A stretch of 64,000 nucleotides of DNA from DASWJS01 sp036397035 (GTDB lineage Bacteria > Actinomycetota > AC-67), in assembly GCA_036397035.1 (NCBI GenBank), contig DASWJS010000027.1, forward strand, positions 85,893-149,892. The letters are read 5' to 3'. The notes under the pieces were generated by a model, which saw only the letters and a program-made list of their open reading frames with translations, was not told where the DNA came from and made no database searches. Within the stretch, counting starts at the first letter, position 1; every line of letters begins with the position of its first letter. Shown here piece by piece: positions 1 through 8,925 of this stretch. The translations under genes were made by a program, and so were the position numbers.

Positions 1-1415
1 ACCCAAGCGATGCCACCAGCTTTCGTGACCTCATCTCTGATCCGGCGCTTCGTGGCATTGATCCGTCCGCTGCTCGAGCTTCGATCGCTGTCGATCACTA
101 CAAGCGCGTTTCTATTGACAGTAAGGATGTGCAGGTATCGTGCCACATCCTCTGCCTCTGCGTCAGCGCTCAGGTGAGCTAGGAGTCGTCCACCATAGAA
201 CACTGTCTGGTAATGTGTGCCCTCCTTCAGCTCCTCGCTACTGAAGAGAGCAATCCAACGCTGGACATAGAGTCTATCCGATGGCCCCTCCACCCATATA
301 ATGCCGTTGGATTGCAGGAGGTCACTAGCTCGGACGTCGAGATCGTCAAGGATGCCGCGGTGGTCTACATAGGTTCGCACCAGTTCTGCACGGGCTACGT
401 TACCGTCGTGAGTCACATGAACAACCGATGTTCTACGATCATTAGCGAACTGATCGATCAGCACGTTAGAGTGCGTCGTGAGGAACACCTTACATTCCTC
501 GCGCTCGCACAGTTCACGCAGGTAACTACCTAGTCTTCGCTGAAGTGCTGGATGCAGGTTATTCTCGAGTTCCTCGAATGCGAAGATATACTGCGCCAAC
601 TTCTTGGCTTCGATATGTGGGATGAGATGCACACAGGCAAGGACCAAGAGAATCGTCTTTAGGCCGCTGCCAGATCGGGACAAGGGAATCCTTCCCTTCT
701 GCGGCTCGCCAAGATAGATTTCCCACTCTTGGTTCTCAAGGCGCTGGACTTGAATATCTGAGAACGAGGCATCTGGCTCGTATATGGAGTTGAGGTCCTT
801 CACTAGATCCTTCTCCACCAAATCTGAAGGTAGAGATGCTCTCGTGAGAAAGTTGGTGAGTAGTCGCGTAAGCCCTCTTCCATCTTCGAAGAGAACCATC
901 GATTCTGAATCAGCCTCCGGAGAGACGTTTCGATCAGAACGGAGACGGCGGTACACGACGCCATTGAAGGGATGGTCAAGGCCCAACATCGCGCTCTCGA
1001 ACAGAGACTCGACTTTCTGTCCACACGCCGGATCTACTGACACAAACACGCGCTTGTTGCCTTCGTAACGCCACGTCACAGGACGACCAATCCACTCCTT
1101 GCCGAACTCCCAATGATTCCCTCGTATCGGGCCGCCCGAAGCCGATGACCGAAATGCTTGCCGCAGGGCAGGTTCGGTTAATGGCTGCGTGATCAACAGC
1201 TCAGGCGCTAGACGTCCGTGTCCAGCTGCCGCAAAGTTATCGTGCTCTTCCTTTGGATTAATCGCATAAGCCAGCGCATCTAGAAAGCTGGACTTTCCCG
1301 CATTATTGCGTCCAATGAGGACCGTGATCGAGTTGAACCTCGAAAGGGTTACAGGGGTTTCACCAAAGCACTTGTAACCCGACACCGCAATGCTGAGTCC
1401 GCTAGACAAAGTCAT
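1..1415 (-). CDS. OLD-family ATP-dependent endonuclease (AAA ATPase + Toprim), partial
   Basis: An open frame runs from an ATG at 1415 to the left edge without a stop, so about 471 N-terminal residues are visible and the C-terminus is missing. An in-frame TAG lies three codons before the ATG, which fixes the start. Residues 35-42 are a Walker A loop (GRNNAGKS), followed by a signature-like SGSG segment, a Walker B (FAFEELENNLHP) and an H-loop (LTTHS). A Toprim domain follows, with WVEGPSD and VVIDSDRS supplying the acidic metal ligands. This is the architecture of OLD-family nucleases, several of which act in phage defence (lone OLD, retron-associated, or GajA of Gabija). The gene is clearly AT-richer than the suf genes beside it and uses different codons, which suggests acquisition by transfer. 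Whether it is part of Gabija depends on a partner gene beyond the edge. Confidence 0.85.
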   Translation of the reverse strand, partial: MTLSSGLSIAVSGYKCFGETPVTLSRFNSITVLIGRNNAGKSSFLDALAYAINPKEEHDNFAAAGHGRLAPELLITQPLTEPALRQAFRSSASGGPIRGNHWEFGKEWIGRPVTWRYEGNKRVFVSVDPACGQKVESLFESAMLGLDHPFNGVVYRRLRSDRNVSPEADSESMVLFEDGRGLTRLLTNFLTRASLPSDLVEKDLVKDLNSIYEPDASFSDIQVQRLENQEWEIYLGEPQKGRIPLSRSGSGLKTILLVLACVHLIPHIEAKKLAQYIFAFEELENNLHPALQRRLGSYLRELCEREECKVFLTTHSNVLIDQFANDRRTSVVHVTHDGNVARAELVRTYVDHRGILDDLDVRASDLLQSNGIIWVEGPSDRLYVQRWIALFSSEELKEGTHYQTVFYGGRLLAHLSADAEAEDVARYLHILTVNRNALVVIDSDRSSSSGRINATKRRIRDEVTKAGGIAW

Positions 1416-1437
1416 GATGGCCTAGCATAAGCTCAAA

Positions 1438-1470
1438 AGGAGACCCCGCTCGTCGTGGGAGTGGTCTCCT
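1438..1470 (-). terminator. Rho-independent terminator of the suf operon
   Basis: On the minus strand an 8-bp stem, AGGAGACC/GGTCTCCT, with a 17-nt loop is followed directly by a short T run. It lies 27 bp after the sufS stop and just before the start of the OLD-type gene, so it probably ends suf transcription. Confidence 0.6.
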
Positions 1471-1496
1471 GCGGGCAGTGCTCCATGTCACACTCT

Positions 1497-2740
1497 TTAA
1501 AACGGCAGCCCGCCCGCAGCCATCCTTTCGCGCGCGTCCGCAACGGCTTCGAGCAAGAGGTGGACGTCCTCTCTCGTGTTGTAGACGCCGAAGCTCGCGC
1601 GCGTGGTGGCCGGGACGCCCAGCCTGCGCATCAATGGTTGCGCGCAGTGGTGGCCGGCTCTAACGCAAACGCCGTGGGTGTCGACGATGGTGGCCAGGTC
1701 GTGGGGGTGGACGTCCTCCATCCAGAAGGAGACCACTCCCCCGCGCTCGGCTGGATCGGCCGGGCCGAAAATGCGGATGCCCTCGATGGCGCTCAGGCCC
1801 TGCATCGCGGCATGCACCAAGTCGACCTCGTGCGCGTGCACGGCCTCCATGCCGAGCGACTCCAGGTAGTCGATCGCCGCGCCCAGGCCCACGGCCTGCG
1901 CGAACGGCTGCGTGCCGGCCTCGAACTTGTACGGAACCTCGTTGTAGGTCGCGTGGTCCATCCAGACCTCGAGGATCATCTCGCCACCGCCCAGGAACGG
2001 CGGCATGGCCTCCAGCAGCTCGGCCCGCGCCCACAGGCCGCCACTCCCGGTCGGGCCGAGCATCTTGTGCCCGCTGAAGGCGTAGAAGTCGGTGCCGAGC
2101 GCCCGGACGTCGGTCGGCAGGTGGGGCGCGCCCTGCGCACCGTCCACCAGCACGAGCGCGCCGGCCTGATGCGCCTCCGCCGCGATCGAGGCGACGTCGT
2201 TGATCGTCCCGAGCACGTTCGACATCTGCGTGATGCACACGATCCTCGTGCGCTCGGTGATCGGCGACTCGGGCACGAGGTGACCGTCCTCGGCGACCTC
2301 CCACGGCACGATCCGCGCGCCGGTCGCCGCGGCCGCCTGCTGCCACGGGATCAGGTCCGAATGGTGCTCCATCTCGGTCACGACGATCTCGTCGCCCTCG
2401 CGCAGGTTCGTCCAGCCCCACGCGCGCGCGACGAGGTTCAGCGCCTCGGTGCAGGACTTGGTGAACACGACCTCGCGCGCGCCGCCGGGCGCGCCGATGA
2501 ACGCCGCCGCCTTCGCGCGCGCGCCTTCGTACGCGGCCGTCGCCTCCTCGGCGATCTGGTACACCCCGCGATGCACGTTGGCGTTGCTCGTCTCGTAGAA
2601 GGACTGCACCGCCTCGAGCACCTGCCGCGGCTTCTGCGCCGTGGCCGCCGCGTCCAGGTAGACCAGCGGCTTGTCCCCGTGGACCCGCCGATCCAGGATC
2701 GGGAAGTCCTTGCGGATCACGGCCGGGTCGAACATCGTCT

Positions 2741-2744
<4 letters not shown>
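1497..2744 (-). CDS. sufS: SufS cysteine desulfurase
   Basis: PLP-dependent group II cysteine desulfurase of 415 residues, the usual length. It removes sulfur from cysteine as a persulfide for Fe-S cluster assembly on SufBCD. Visible catalytic residues are His127/128 in the MEHHSD segment, the PLP lysine K227 in FSGHKMLG and the persulfide cysteine C367 in RAGHHC. The GTG start overlaps the sufC stop (GTGA), so translation is probably coupled; an ATG three codons later is the alternative. It is the last gene of the suf operon. In many Actinomycetota the next gene is sufU, but here a terminator and an unrelated nuclease follow, so the sulfur acceptor must be encoded elsewhere or be dispensable. 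Confidence 0.97.
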
Positions 2745-3558
<814 letters not shown>

Positions 3559-3562
<4 letters not shown>

Positions 3563-3864
3563 TCCTCCACGTACAAGTCGTCACCCTCGACCGTGGTGCG
3601 GAAGGTCCGCAGCGATCGGGTCGCCGGCAGCGACCGCACCTCGCCGGTCGGGATGTGAAACATCGCGCCGTGCTTGGCGCATTCCACGATGTCGTCCTCG
3701 ATGTAGCCGTCGGCGAGAGAGGACTCCTCGTGCGTGCACGTGTCGCTCACCGCGTAGAACGAGCCGTCGACGTTGAACACCGCGACCGCGTGGCCGTCCA
3801 GCACGACACGCGCAACGCCGCCCGGCTTCAGGTCGGCGGCCGCGCCCACGCGCTCACGCACCAT
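3559..3864 (-). CDS. Rieske [2Fe-2S] ferredoxin of the suf operon
   Basis: Small Rieske protein of 101 residues. The cluster ligands are complete: C43-x-H45, a 16-residue spacer, then C62-x-x-H65. It resembles the ferredoxin components of non-heme iron dioxygenases, but its place between sufD and sufC, overlapping both (11 bp and 4 bp), argues for a role in Fe-S biogenesis, perhaps supplying electrons or acting as a client. Genes of this type are known inside actinobacterial suf operons, but their function is not settled. No transmembrane segment or signal peptide is seen, so it should be cytosolic. Confidence 0.9.
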
Positions 3865-5185
3865 CGCGCGCCTCCAGCTCCTCGACCACGGCCGCTTCCA
3901 GCCGCTCCCTGATCTCCGGCACGTGGACGCGATCGATCAGCTCCTGGAAGAAGCCGGTGACGAACACGCGCTCGGCCTCGGCAGGGTCGAGCCCCCGCGA
4001 AGCCAGGTAGAACAGCGTCTCGGCGTTGGGCCGGCCGACCGAGACGCCGTGCGTGGCGCGCACGACCTCGGAGGTCTTGATCTCCAGGAACGGGTTCGCG
4101 TCGGCGCTCGCTCCTTCGCTCAACAGGATGTTGCGGTTGAGTTGGCGCGCGTCGGCGCCGACCCCCTCTTTCTCCAAGTCGACCAGACCCGAGTAGACGG
4201 CGCGCGAGTGGTCCTTCAGCGCGCCCTTGTAGTAGACCTCGCTGGAGGTGTCCGGCCCGCGGTGCAGTTGCAGCGTGCGGTTGTCGATGTGCTGGTCGCC
4301 GTCGCCGAAGTAGATGCCGAGCAGCTCAGCGTGCGCGCCCCGGCCTTCGAGGACCGCCTGCGCGACCGAGCGCGACAGTCCCCCGCCGAAGGTCGCAGCG
4401 AGCGTGCGAACGGTGGCGTCGCGCTCGACGACGGCTCGCAGGGAGCCCAGGTGCGTGACCTGCGCGGGCCAGTCCTGGATGCCGAGGTAGTTCACCGTCG
4501 CGGCCTGCTCGGCATAGATCTCCACGACCGGCGCCACGAAGCTCGGGCCGGGAAGCTCGGCGCCGGCGAAGTGGTCGACGTAGGTGACTGAGGAGCCCTC
4601 GCCGGCGACGAGCACCAGGTGCGGGAAGATCGCGATGCCGGGCCGGTCGATCCAACGCACGACGTCGAGCGGAAGGGCCACCTCGACCCCGGGCGGCACG
4701 TAGCAGAACGTGCGGCCGGTCGAGAACGCGCCGTTCATCGCCACGAGCTTGGCCTCGTAGTCGCTGTAGCCCGCGCGTCCGAGGTAGGACTCGACCAGGT
4801 CGCGGTGCTCCGCCGCGACGCGGTGGGCCTGGTCGAGGATCACTCCCTTGTCGGCGAGGCTCTTCGCCGCACGAAGGTGGACCAGGTAGTTGTCCACGCG
4901 GACGCCGAGCGCCGACCGGTCGCCCTTGTCGCCGATCGCCACGTGCCGGACGGCGTCGGGGAGCGCTTCGAGCGCGTCCACCGCGGCGAGCGGCTCGGGG
5001 AAGGGATCGAAGGCTTCGATGTCCAGCGACCGCAGGTCGGTGTGCCGCCATTCCTCGATCGACTGGTCGGGCCACGGCAGCGCGGTGAAGCGCTCGAGCG
5101 CCTCGTGGCGGCGCTCGGCCATCCAGTCGGGCTCGCCGGTGTAGGCGGCGATGCGCGCGACGGTATCCGCCGTGTATCTGCCCAT
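3854..5185 (-). CDS. sufD: SufD Fe-S assembly scaffold subunit
   Basis: Homologue of SufD, 443 residues from the ATG at 5185. It pairs with SufB in the SufBC2D complex, mainly supporting iron entry and structure. The typical N-terminal helical region (EPDWMAERRHEALERF, EEWRHTD) is followed by the beta-helix core, with conserved SufBD segments such as FCYVPPGVEV, the run around GDGDQHIDNRT, and GVSVGRPNAETLFYLASRG near the C-terminus. The open frame extends far upstream through sufB in another frame; the ATG 18 bp after the sufB stop was chosen because homology begins there. Confidence 0.95.
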   Translation of the reverse strand: MGRYTADTVARIAAYTGEPDWMAERRHEALERFTALPWPDQSIEEWRHTDLRSLDIEAFDPFPEPLAAVDALEALPDAVRHVAIGDKGDRSALGVRVDNYLVHLRAAKSLADKGVILDQAHRVAAEHRDLVESYLGRAGYSDYEAKLVAMNGAFSTGRTFCYVPPGVEVALPLDVVRWIDRPGIAIFPHLVLVAGEGSSVTYVDHFAGAELPGPSFVAPVVEIYAEQAATVNYLGIQDWPAQVTHLGSLRAVVERDATVRTLAATFGGGLSRSVAQAVLEGRGAHAELLGIYFGDGDQHIDNRTLQLHRGPDTSSEVYYKGALKDHSRAVYSGLVDLEKEGVGADARQLNRNILLSEGASADANPFLEIKTSEVVRATHGVSVGRPNAETLFYLASRGLDPAEAERVFVTGFFQELIDRVHVPEIRERLEAAVVEELEARDGA

Positions 5186-5202
5186 CGTCTCCGGTGCGGC
5201 CG

Positions 5203-7830
5203 TCAGCCGACCGCGCCCTCCATCTGCAGTTGGATGAGCCGCGTCAGCTCGACGGCGTACTCCATGGGCAGCTCCTTGGTGATCGGCTCGATGAAGCCGT
5301 TCACGATCATGCCCATCGCGTCGTTCTCGCTGATGCCCCGGCTCATCAAGTAGAAGAGCTGCTCGTCGCCGACCTTGGAAACCGTCGCCTCGTGCCCCAT
5401 GTCCGCGGTCTGGTTTTCGATGTCCATGTACGGGTAGGTGTCCGAGCGCGAGTTCTCGTCCAGGATCAGCGCGTCGCAGCGCACGAAGGACTTGCAGTTC
5501 TCCGCGTCGGGTTCGATCTTGACGTGGCCGCGATAGCCGGTGCGGCCGCCGTAGGCGCTGACGGACTTGGAGATGATCTGGCCGGTCGTGTTCGGCGCGT
5601 GGTGCATGATCTTGCCGCCCGCGTCCTGGTGCTGCCCTTCGCCCGCGAACGCGACCGAGAGCACCTCGCCCCGCGCCCGCTCGCCCATCAGATAAATGGA
5701 CGGGTACTTCATCGTGATCTTCGAGTTGTGCACGATGAAACCCTCGGAGACGAAGTTGCCGGTGCCCTCGACCTCGATGTCCCAGGTGGGCACGACCTCG
5801 CCCGGCTCGCCGACGTCCACCGTCCGGACCTCGACGGATTCGGGAAGCTCGATGTTCGAGCGCCCGATCGTGCGGAAGTGTCGCTTCTCCAGCGGCGCCT
5901 GCGCCCGCGCGGCGGCGGCCAGCCTCGGCGAGACCAGCCCGACGAGGCGGGCATCGCACGCGAACTCGAGGCGATGGCTTCCGCGCGAGCGGCTCGCGTA
6001 GCCGAGGATCTCGACCTCGCGCTCGCCGTCGTGCTCGGTGTAGATGCGGCACGAGATGCCGAGCGAGGTCAGCACGTGCGCGGTGTCGGACAGAAGCTCG
6101 CGATTCGCCGACTTGATCGAGAACCCTCGCCGTCCGGCCGCCGCGGTGCCGTCGGAGTCCAGGTACCCCGCGACGAGCTGCAGTCGCTGCGCTTCGGGAA
6201 GGCCCAGGACCCAGCCGGGCAACCGCTTGGCGAGCGCGCCGGTGACGAAGCCGTTCTCCGTGAAGAAGTCGGCAAGCTCGACGCTGTTCCAGGTAACGGC
6301 GATGCCGTCGGCTCGCCGGGTCGGCCGCACGCCCTCCATGACGCCGCCCATCACGCGCATCAGACGTGCGCGCGCGCGGTCCTCGGCCGGCACCGAGAAG
6401 ACGACCTTCGCCCAGCGCGTGCCGCCGCCGGACGCGGGGCTGCACTCGATCGAGCCGTCGCCGGTGAAGACGCCGAACAGCCACATGAGGTCGTCGGTCG
6501 ACTCCTCGTAGGCGGTCACGCGACGCGGGCGCTCACGCGTCGCGCGGTAGCCCGAGGCGTACTGGTTGGACCCGCTGAACTCGCGCGCCACGTCGGGCAT
6601 GACCAGCTTGTGCGGCGCGCCGTAGTCGATGCTCGTCGCCGGGACGATCGCCTTCTCCAGATGGTCGGCGCGCACGTAGGCGAGCGAATACCGGCCGCGC
6701 TTCTTCGCCGCGTCCGCGTCGTAGCCGAAGGAGAAGAAGGGGTGGTTGTCGGTCACCAGCAGACGGCGTTCGCCGGTGCGAACCTCGCGGACGCGCTGCT
6801 CGCCGGAGAAGCGCTTCGCGCGCACGGTGCGCCAGACCAGCTCGCCGGCGCCCTCGTCGTAGGAGAGCACGTCCTCGCCCGGCGTCAGCTCTTCGATCGG
6901 CTTCGGGCCGCTTCGCGTCGTGACGCGCGAGCCTTCCGCGAGGCAGCCGATGTTCCCGTCGACCCATTCCATGACGGCGTCTTCATGGGCGACGGCGCGC
7001 TTGGTGACGAGGTTGTAGACGTTGTTCGACCAGTTCTGGATGGTCGTGTACCGGCAGCGCCCGCGCGCGTTGACGATGATCTCGACGACCGCCGAGTGCA
7101 GCGAGTCGGTCGTGTAGATCGGGGCCGAGCAGCCCTCGACGTAGTGAACGTAGGCGTCCTCGTCCACGATGATCAGCGTCCGCTCGAACTGGCCCATGTT
7201 CTCCTTGTTGATGCGGAAGTAGGCCTGCAACGGGATCTCGACGTTCACGCCCGGCGGCACGTAGATGAACGAGCCGCCCGACCAGACTGCGGTGTTGAGC
7301 GCGGCGAACTTGTTGTCGTTTGCGGGGATGACCGTCCCGAAGTGGCGCTTGACGATGTCCTCGTGCTCCTTCAGCGCGGTGTCCATGTCGGAGAAGAACA
7401 CGCCCATCTTCTCCAGGTCCTCGCGCACGTTGTGGTAGACGGACTCGCTCTCGTACTGGAACGTGACGCCGCCGAGCAGCTCGCGCTCGGCTTCCGGGAT
7501 GCCGAGCTTCACGTAGGTGTTCTTGATGTCCTCGGGCAGGTCTTCCCACGACTTGGGCGCCTGCTCGAGCGGCTTGACGTAGTAGTAGATGTTGTCGAAG
7601 TCGATGTCGGAAAGGTCCGCCCCCCAGGCCGGCATCGGCCTCGCCTTGAAGTGGTCGAGCGCCTTGAGGCGCCGGCGCGTCATCCACTCCGGCTCGCCCT
7701 TCGAGCGCGAAATGTCCTCGACGACCTCGCGGCTGAGGCCCTTCTTGGGCACGTTGATGCTGACCGACTCGTCGTGCCAGCCGTAGCGGTACCCCTTGCC
7801 GAGGTCGAGGTCTTTCGGCTTGGTCACCAT
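5203..7830 (-). CDS. sufB: SufB Fe-S scaffold protein interrupted by an intein
   Basis: The precursor has 875 residues. Removing the intein (residues 296-702) leaves a 468-residue SufB of normal size. SufB is the main Fe-S scaffold of the SUF system and binds SufC and SufD. Host features include the N-terminal EPEWMTRRRLKAL segment, FIYVPPGVNVEIP, VEGCSAPIY, and after the intein the conserved run through KIMHHAPNTTGQI and SRGISENDAMGM. The extein junction reads DGNIG before the intein and SKITMKYP after it, within one of the most conserved stretches of SufB. Start ATG 7830 is preceded by AGGGGA at good spacing and by a promoter with a palindrome. It is the first gene of the operon, so failed splicing would remove the SufB product. 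Confidence 0.97.
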   Translation of the reverse strand: MVTKPKDLDLGKGYRYGWHDESVSINVPKKGLSREVVEDISRSKGEPEWMTRRRLKALDHFKARPMPAWGADLSDIDFDNIYYYVKPLEQAPKSWEDLPEDIKNTYVKLGIPEAERELLGGVTFQYESESVYHNVREDLEKMGVFFSDMDTALKEHEDIVKRHFGTVIPANDNKFAALNTAVWSGGSFIYVPPGVNVEIPLQAYFRINKENMGQFERTLIIVDEDAYVHYVEGCSAPIYTTDSLHSAVVEIIVNARGRCRYTTIQNWSNNVYNLVTKRAVAHEDAVMEWVDGNIGCLAEGSRVTTRSGPKPIEELTPGEDVLSYDEGAGELVWRTVRAKRFSGEQRVREVRTGERRLLVTDNHPFFSFGYDADAAKKRGRYSLAYVRADHLEKAIVPATSIDYGAPHKLVMPDVAREFSGSNQYASGYRATRERPRRVTAYEESTDDLMWLFGVFTGDGSIECSPASGGGTRWAKVVFSVPAEDRARARLMRVMGGVMEGVRPTRRADGIAVTWNSVELADFFTENGFVTGALAKRLPGWVLGLPEAQRLQLVAGYLDSDGTAAAGRRGFSIKSANRELLSDTAHVLTSLGISCRIYTEHDGEREVEILGYASRSRGSHRLEFACDARLVGLVSPRLAAAARAQAPLEKRHFRTIGRSNIELPESVEVRTVDVGEPGEVVPTWDIEVEGTGNFVSEGFIVHNSKITMKYPSIYLMGERARGEVLSVAFAGEGQHQDAGGKIMHHAPNTTGQIISKSVSAYGGRTGYRGHVKIEPDAENCKSFVRCDALILDENSRSDTYPYMDIENQTADMGHEATVSKVGDEQLFYLMSRGISENDAMGMIVNGFIEPITKELPMEYAVELTRLIQLQMEGAVG
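5725..6945 (-). mobile_element. Intein in SufB with LAGLIDADG homing endonuclease domain
   Basis: In-frame intervening protein of 407 residues, from C296 to N702 of the precursor. The first residue is Cys (CLAEGSRV, block A). Block B has T360-x-x-H363 (VTDNHPFF). The C-terminal block reads GFIVHN with the His-Asn pair, and Ser is the first downstream extein residue, so all groups needed for standard splicing are present. Between them are two LAGLIDADG motifs, LFGVFTGDGS (451-460, acidic D458) and VAGYLDSDGT (553-562, D558 or D560), so the endonuclease may be active. SufB of mycobacteria is a known intein host; whether this insertion site is one of the known ones needs an alignment. Confidence 0.95.
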
Positions 7831-7863
7831 GATGCATTTCCCCTGGTCGTTGGGTGTTTCCCG

Positions 7864-7898
7864 AATTCCTAGTCTAGTACTCGGAATTACCCGTGCAA
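7864..7898 (-). promoter_or_regulatory. suf operon promoter overlapped by an AATTCC/GGAATT palindrome
   Basis: On the minus strand, a -35-like TTGCAC (7893-7898) and a -10-like TAGACT (7871-7876) are separated by 16 bp. The inverted repeat AATTCC-N13-GGAATT (7864-7869 and 7883-7888) covers the spacer and the -10. A third GGAATT half-site lies at 7912-7917, upstream of the -35. The layout suggests a repressor site for an Fe-S-sensing regulator, but no regulator gene is next to the operon and the class (Rrf2 or SufR) cannot be told from the site. Confidence 0.5.
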
Positions 7899-7921
7899 GT
7901 CGTTCTCGCAGGGAATTGCCG

Positions 7922-7947
7922 AGGGCGGGCGCGTTGGCGCCCGCCCT
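7922..7947 (-). terminator. Hairpin after the rhodanese gene
   Basis: Perfect 11-bp GC-rich stem (AGGGCGGGCGC with its complement) and a 4-nt loop, 22 bp after the rhodanese stop and upstream of the suf promoter. No T run follows, so it may be a weak or factor-assisted terminator. Confidence 0.5.
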
Positions 7948-7968
7948 TGCAGACTTGCGCGTCGGCCC

Positions 7969-8817
7969 TTATCGCTCGATCGGCGCGCCGACGAGCGAGC
8001 CCCACTCGGTCCAAGACCCGTCGTAGTTGCGGACGCCCTCGAAGCCGAGCAGCTCGTAGAGCACGAACCAGGCCAGCGCCGACCGCTCGCCGATCCGGCA
8101 GTACGCCACGACGTTGGAGTCCTTCGTGATGCCCTCGTCGGCGTAGAGCTTTTCCAGCTCGCCCTTCGGCAGGAACTGTCCGGTGTCTGCGTTGACGTTC
8201 TTGCCCCACGGGATGTTCGCCGCGCCCGGGATGTGCCCCGGCTTCTGCGACTGTTCCTGCGGCAGGTGCGCCGGCGCGAGCAGCTCGCCCCGGTACTCCT
8301 CGGGCGAGCGCACGTCGACCAGGCCCCAGCCCGGCTTGCCGATCACGTCCGCGGCGATGAAGTCGCGCAGCGCCCGGATGTCGGCGTTGGCGGCGGCGGT
8401 CGCGTAGCCGTCGCTCGGCACGATCTTGGGCGGGTCCTTCGTCAGCTCGCGCCCTTCCAGCTCCCACTTCTTGCGGCCGCCGTCGAGCAGCTTGACGTCC
8501 GGGTGGCCGTAGTAGCGGTAGTACCAGTACGCGTAGCACGCGAACCAGTTGTTGTTGCCGCCGTAGAGCACGACCTGGGTGTCGTTGGTCACGCCGATCC
8601 GGTCGTTCAGCACGGCGAACTGCCCGGCGTCGACGAAGTCGCGCCGCAGCTCGTCCTGCAGGTCGTTGCGCCAGTGCAGGCCGATGGCGTTGCGGATGTG
8701 TCCACGCTCGTAGGCCTCGGTGTCCTCGTCGACGTCGACGAGCCTGATGTCCGGGTTGTCCAGGTTCTCGGCCACCCAGTCGGTGGTGACCAGGACGTCC
8801 TTCGCGTAATCGCCCAC
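7969..8817 (-). CDS. sseA: Thiosulfate/3-mercaptopyruvate sulfurtransferase (tandem rhodanese)
   Basis: Two-domain rhodanese of 282 residues. The N-terminal domain (about 8-125) is the inactive structural copy. The C-terminal domain (about 145-280) carries the active loop C240-RIGERS, which holds the persulfide. It moves sulfane sulfur from thiosulfate or mercaptopyruvate to acceptors such as cyanide or thiols. The start is GTG at 8817, preceded by GAGGAGGAG at ideal spacing. It lies upstream of the suf operon on the same strand but is separated from it by a hairpin and the suf promoter, so a link to Fe-S assembly is only suggested by position. Confidence 0.93.
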   Translation of the reverse strand: MGDYAKDVLVTTDWVAENLDNPDIRLVDVDEDTEAYERGHIRNAIGLHWRNDLQDELRRDFVDAGQFAVLNDRIGVTNDTQVVLYGGNNNWFACYAYWYYRYYGHPDVKLLDGGRKKWELEGRELTKDPPKIVPSDGYATAAANADIRALRDFIAADVIGKPGWGLVDVRSPEEYRGELLAPAHLPQEQSQKPGHIPGAANIPWGKNVNADTGQFLPKGELEKLYADEGITKDSNVVAYCRIGERSALAWFVLYELLGFEGVRNYDGSWTEWGSLVGAPIER

Positions 8818-8925
8818 TGCTCCTCCTCCTCAACCGATTCTCGGGAGGAACACTAGACCCGCGTGGGATGGAAAAGCAACCCCTATTTTTACGGGGGCGA
8901 TAGTGTTAACCCTGGCCAGGGCCTG

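Noticed and set aside
8880..8896. CCCC-GGGG hairpin around an AT stretch upstream of the rhodanese gene
   Set aside because: Only four base pairs with a long loop; too weak to call a terminator or regulatory RNA.
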